A stretch of 64,000 bases of DNA from Prevotella sp. Its GTDB lineage: Bacteria > Bacteroidota > Bacteroidia > Bacteroidales > Bacteroidaceae. The notes under the pieces were generated by a model that saw only the letters and a list, made by a program, of their open reading frames with translations, ran no database searches and was not told the DNA's origin. The position numbers and the translations under genes are program-made. Location: NCBI GenBank assembly GCA_022775985.1, contig JALFIM010000041.1, positions 1-64,000 of the forward strand, written 5' to 3'. Positions 60,422-64,000 of this stretch are shown here, in pieces (the first letter of the stretch is position 1; every line of letters begins with the position of its first letter).

Positions 60422-60505
60422 TTATTTATTGTTAAACGGTTATTCCGCAAGGCGATTCGCTTCGTGCGAATGCTTTTCCATGGCCTCCACGGACTAAATC
60501 GGCTG

Positions 60506-60513
60506 CAAAATTA
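60506..60513 (-). promoter_or_regulatory. -7 promoter element (TAATTTTG on minus strand)
   Basis: CAAAATTA upstream of rplU. Confidence 0.5.
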
Positions 60514-60578
60514 CTAAATTTATTGCTACCGTATAATTTACTATTTCTTCTTTTATGTATATTTAAGATGAATTAACA

Positions 60579-63182
60579 TCACGGCTGCGCGGTTGTGGCA
60601 CTTGTGGCATCATCGTCTGTTGCCGTGGTCTGTGCTGGTGGCTGACTGTCGGCCTTGCTTATGCGTACATTCTTGCCATCGGCGGACAGGCCCACGTGTA
60701 TGCCGTCGCCGGTGCTGAGCCCTTCAGACAGAATCAGCTCGCATACGCCGTCCTCTATGTACGTCTGTATGGCACGCTTCAGCGGGCGGGCTCCGAACTG
60801 CACGTCATAGCCCTTGTCGGCAATGAGACTGTTGACATCGGCATCTATGTGTATGTCGTAGCCGAGGTCGGCTATGCGCTTGGCGAGTTTACCTGTCTCA
60901 AGTGCCGCTATCTTGTCTATCGAGGCCCTGTCGAGCTGGTCGAACATCACGATGTCATCAAGGCGGTTGAGAAATTCCGGCGAGAACTGGTTGCGCAGGC
61001 TCTTCTGTATGATGGAGCGTGCGTACTCCTTGTCCTGCTCGCCGATGTTGCCACTGCCGTAGCCAGAGGCGTTGAAGCCTATGCCGCGACCGAAATCCTT
61101 CAGTTGCTTGGTGCCTGTGTTGGAGGTCATTATCACTATCGTGTTGCGGAAATCCACCAGTCGGCCGTTGCCATCGGTGAGCCTTCCCTCGTCAAACACC
61201 TGCAACAGCAGGTTGAATACGCTGTCGTTGGCTTTCTCTATCTCGTCGAGGAGCACTATGGAGTAGGGGTGTCGGCGTACTTTCTCCGTGAGCTGGCCGC
61301 CCTCGTCGTAGCCTACATATCCCGGAGGTGCGCCTATCAGCCGTGAGGTGTTGAACTTCTCGGAGTATTCGCTCATGTCTATGCGTATGAGAGAGTCCTC
61401 GGAGCCGAACATGGCTTCGGCCAGTTTCTTGGTGAGGTAGGTCTTTCCCACGCCAGTAGGCCCGAGAAACATGAATACGCCGATGGGCTTGTTGGGGTCT
61501 TTCATGCCTATGCGGTTGCGCTGTATAGACCTCACCACCTTGTCTATGGCCTTGTCTTGGCCTATGATGGCCTTGCGCAGGTCTGATGACATGTTCTTGA
61601 GCCTGATGCCTTCCGATTCGGCAATGCGCTGCACAGGCACGCCGCTCATTATCGACACCACGTCGGCTATGTCGCCTTCGCAGACGGTCTCGCGCTCGCT
61701 TGACGTGTCGTTGAGCCATGCCTCGTTGAGTGCCTTGAGCTCATCCTGCAGCTTGGTCTGCTTGTCGCGGTATGCAGCGGCTTTCTCGTAGTCCTGGTTT
61801 GCCACCGCCTCGTTCTTCTCCTGTTTCACCGCCTCTATCTCCTTCTCCTTCATGGTGATGGAGTCGGGCACGTCGGCATGGCGCAAGTGTACCTTGGCAC
61901 CAGCCTCGTCGAGGGCATCAATGGCCTTGTCGGGGAAGAAACGCTCGTTGACGTAGCGTTCGGTGAGCTTGATGCACGCCTTCACGGCATCGTCGGTGTA
62001 TGCTACATGGTGGAATGCCTCGTAGCGGTCTTTTATGTTGTTGAGAATCTCAAGGGTCTCGTCCTCTGTGGTCGGGGCTACCAGCACTTTCTGGAAACGG
62101 CGCTCGAGAGCACCGTCTTTCTCTATGCTGTTGCGGTATTCGTCGAGAGTGGTGGCTCCGATGCACTGGAACTTACCCCTGGCCAGTGCCGGCTTCATTA
62201 TGTTGGCGGCATCCATGGAGCCGGGCGTGCTGCCGGCTCCTATGATGGTGTGTATCTCATCGATGAACACTATGATGTCTGGCGTTGACTCTATCTCCTT
62301 GAGCAATGCCTGTATTCGCTCCTCAAACTGTCCTCTGTATTTCGTTCCTGCCACGATGGCCGTCATGTTCAGGCTCACGATACGCTTTTTGAAGAAGATA
62401 GGTGAGATGTGCCTGTCGGCTATCATCTGTGCCAGTCCTTCTACTATCGCGCTCTTGCCAACGCCCGGCTCGCCTATGAGTATGGGATTGTTTTTCTTGC
62501 GGCGGCTGAGTATCTCGATGACCCTCTGTGTCTCATTGGTTCTGCCCACCACTTTGTCGAGTTTGCCTTCGGCCGCGGCCCTTGTGAGGTCGGTGGAGAA
62601 CTTGTCGAGGATGGGGGTCTGCGATGCCTGGCCCTGTGCGGCAGGGTCGTGGCTGACGTTGCTTGTGCCGGGCTGTCTGTCGTCGGTGGTGTCGTTCTCC
62701 TCCTCAGGGATATACAGTCCGTCCTTGGTAGTACTGGTGTTGTGCTTGAAACAGTTCAATGTGTCTTCGTAATTGATGTTGTTGAATAATAGTATCTCTT
62801 TGGCTCCATTGTTGACGTTGTCGTGCAGAATGGCGAGTATCAAGTGCTCGGGCTCCACCTGCTCCGAATGTTGTAGCCGCGCCTCAAGGACTGCGAGCCG
62901 CAGTATGTTGCTGGCTTTCTCATTGAGTGGTATGCCCTGCTCGTCGGCTGTCGTGGACTGAGTGCTCGTCGTGTTTGACTTCAGACGCTCCTCAAGCTCG
63001 TCCTGTACCGACTCCTTGCGTACCTTCTTGTCGTAAAATAATGTGTATATAGGGCTGTTGTCGTCTTTCATTATCCCGAGCAGCAGATGCTCTGGGGCTA
63101 TCGTGCTGCACGACAACCGCCGTGCCTCATCGCGGCTGTGGCTGATGATTTCCGATACTTTCTGTGAAAACTGATTCTTCAT
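60579..63182 (-). CDS. clpC: ATP-dependent Clp protease ATP-binding subunit (ClpC-like)
   Basis: Clp_N 'SCSTIAPEHLLLGIMKDD', 'GEPGVGKSAIVEGLAQ', UVR-like 'EKAAAYRDKQTKLQDEL', 'FLGPTGVGKTYLTKKLAEAMFG'; start MKNQFSQK. Confidence 0.95.
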   Translation of the reverse strand: MKNQFSQKVSEIISHSRDEARRLSCSTIAPEHLLLGIMKDDNSPIYTLFYDKKVRKESVQDELEERLKSNTTSTQSTTADEQGIPLNEKASNILRLAVLEARLQHSEQVEPEHLILAILHDNVNNGAKEILLFNNINYEDTLNCFKHNTSTTKDGLYIPEEENDTTDDRQPGTSNVSHDPAAQGQASQTPILDKFSTDLTRAAAEGKLDKVVGRTNETQRVIEILSRRKKNNPILIGEPGVGKSAIVEGLAQMIADRHISPIFFKKRIVSLNMTAIVAGTKYRGQFEERIQALLKEIESTPDIIVFIDEIHTIIGAGSTPGSMDAANIMKPALARGKFQCIGATTLDEYRNSIEKDGALERRFQKVLVAPTTEDETLEILNNIKDRYEAFHHVAYTDDAVKACIKLTERYVNERFFPDKAIDALDEAGAKVHLRHADVPDSITMKEKEIEAVKQEKNEAVANQDYEKAAAYRDKQTKLQDELKALNEAWLNDTSSERETVCEGDIADVVSIMSGVPVQRIAESEGIRLKNMSSDLRKAIIGQDKAIDKVVRSIQRNRIGMKDPNKPIGVFMFLGPTGVGKTYLTKKLAEAMFGSEDSLIRIDMSEYSEKFNTSRLIGAPPGYVGYDEGGQLTEKVRRHPYSIVLLDEIEKANDSVFNLLLQVFDEGRLTDGNGRLVDFRNTIVIMTSNTGTKQLKDFGRGIGFNASGYGSGNIGEQDKEYARSIIQKSLRNQFSPEFLNRLDDIVMFDQLDRASIDKIAALETGKLAKRIADLGYDIHIDADVNSLIADKGYDVQFGARPLKRAIQTYIEDGVCELILSEGLSTGDGIHVGLSADGKNVRISKADSQPPAQTTATDDDATSATTAQP

Positions 63183-63316
63183 CTTCGTTGTCTTTATATC
63201 CTGGGTGCGGTCTGTCTGTGTAGTGGCCTGTGTTTCTCGGAGCCAGTATGTGCTGCCCGAGAGATACCGCCTGTGGGGCGGCAATAGTATTCCGTTTCTA
63301 TAATTATTGCTGGTTG

Positions 63317-63970
63317 TCATTCAGCAAATGTCGTGCCACTGCTGTCACCGCCATGGCACAAATCCATCATTTTGCGTGCATTTATGATTTTTTCAGAACT
63401 TTGTGTCATCTTGTTGAAGCGCATATAGTATGCTATCGCGCTCTCGAAGCACTCTATGGCCTTCGGTTTGTCGCCTGTATGCATATAGCACAGTGCCGAC
63501 TTGTATAGTGCCTCGCCTCTCTCATTGTCGTGGCAGATGAGTGAGTATTGCTCATACCGCTTCAGGGCTGTGGCGTAAGACTCCAGATGAAAGTGGCTTT
63601 CGGCGGCGCAGAAGCAGTAGACGGCATATTCTGAAGGGGGAAATATGCTGACGGACTCCATGCAGTGGTCAAGGTATCTGGCGGCTGACTCATAGTCGGC
63701 ATCGTAGTAGCAGCACACTCCCATGTAGGCGTTGAGCCGTGGACTTAGCTTGTGACGCTTGCTGATGTCGGTGAAAAGGAGCAGTGCCTCGTGATACTTA
63801 TTGCTTTGAAAGTACTCCATGGCACGTCCCAACTTGTCTTTGTCTGACTCTGCCGTTGCCACATGCTGGGCGTGTATGCCCGTCGTGGCGAGCGTGATGG
63901 CCAATGTCGCCATTGCGATGACCCGTACTGCGACTGTGGAGAGATACGTCTTGTGAATCAATGTAGGCAT
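63317..63970 (-). CDS. Exported tetratricopeptide repeat protein
   Basis: Signal peptide, then TPRs 'GRAMEYFQSNKYHEALLLFTDI', 'GEALYKSALCYMHTGDKPKAIECFESAIAYY'. Confidence 0.8.
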   Translation of the reverse strand: MPTLIHKTYLSTVAVRVIAMATLAITLATTGIHAQHVATAESDKDKLGRAMEYFQSNKYHEALLLFTDISKRHKLSPRLNAYMGVCCYYDADYESAARYLDHCMESVSIFPPSEYAVYCFCAAESHFHLESYATALKRYEQYSLICHDNERGEALYKSALCYMHTGDKPKAIECFESAIAYYMRFNKMTQSSEKIINARKMMDLCHGGDSSGTTFAE

Positions 63971-64000
63971 CAGCGTGTGTAGAAGTCTATCAAGCGTTGT

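Noticed and set aside
1-64000. tRNA/rRNA genes, integrases, transposases, prophage or toxin-antitoxin modules
   Set aside because: None recognised on reading both strands; a tRNAscan/Infernal run would be needed to exclude small RNAs fully.

Overview
This 64 kb window looks like an ordinary chromosomal segment of a Bacteroidales bacterium, most likely Prevotella or a close relative. The reasons are TAnnTTTG-type -7 promoters, a BspA-like LRR protein, DUF3127, DUF4835/PorD, a GldE-like CorC protein and the Prevotella-style C-terminal tail '..IIxxSDGSxRKxVx'. It carries mostly housekeeping genes: pepD (partial), ompH-like, nth, comEC, a SurA/PpiD-type PPIase, lptC, secA, a putative FetAB-like ABC pair, nif3, holA, hrpB, degP/htrA, dnaN, dnaQ-like, coaBC, porD-like, recN, a ttcA-like gene, an nfn/gltD-like fusion, serS, rpmA, rplU and clpC. 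It also has secreted carbohydrate- and surface-active proteins: a GtaA-like + GH2 fusion, a GH35 and a BspA-like LRR protein. I see no rRNA, tRNA, CRISPR array, transposase or prophage. The strongest unexplained signal is a dispersed intergenic element present four times (19620-19706, 35349-35435, 45356-45442, 59542-59628). Every copy is 87 bp and holds four 21-bp imperfect palindromes (consensus TGCRAAAYGG-S-CCRWWTYGCA) with 1-bp spacers, so the centres are exactly 22 bp apart in all 16 units. Other signals are a second ~22-bp intergenic repeat (4962-5082), a very AT-rich island with direct repeats and a palindrome upstream of an XRE regulator, two apparently inactivated enzyme domains (AlkP-like and trypsin-like), a degenerate ABC ATPase and a possible leaderless GTG-start gene. 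Family names are my reading of the translated sequences; no database search was possible.
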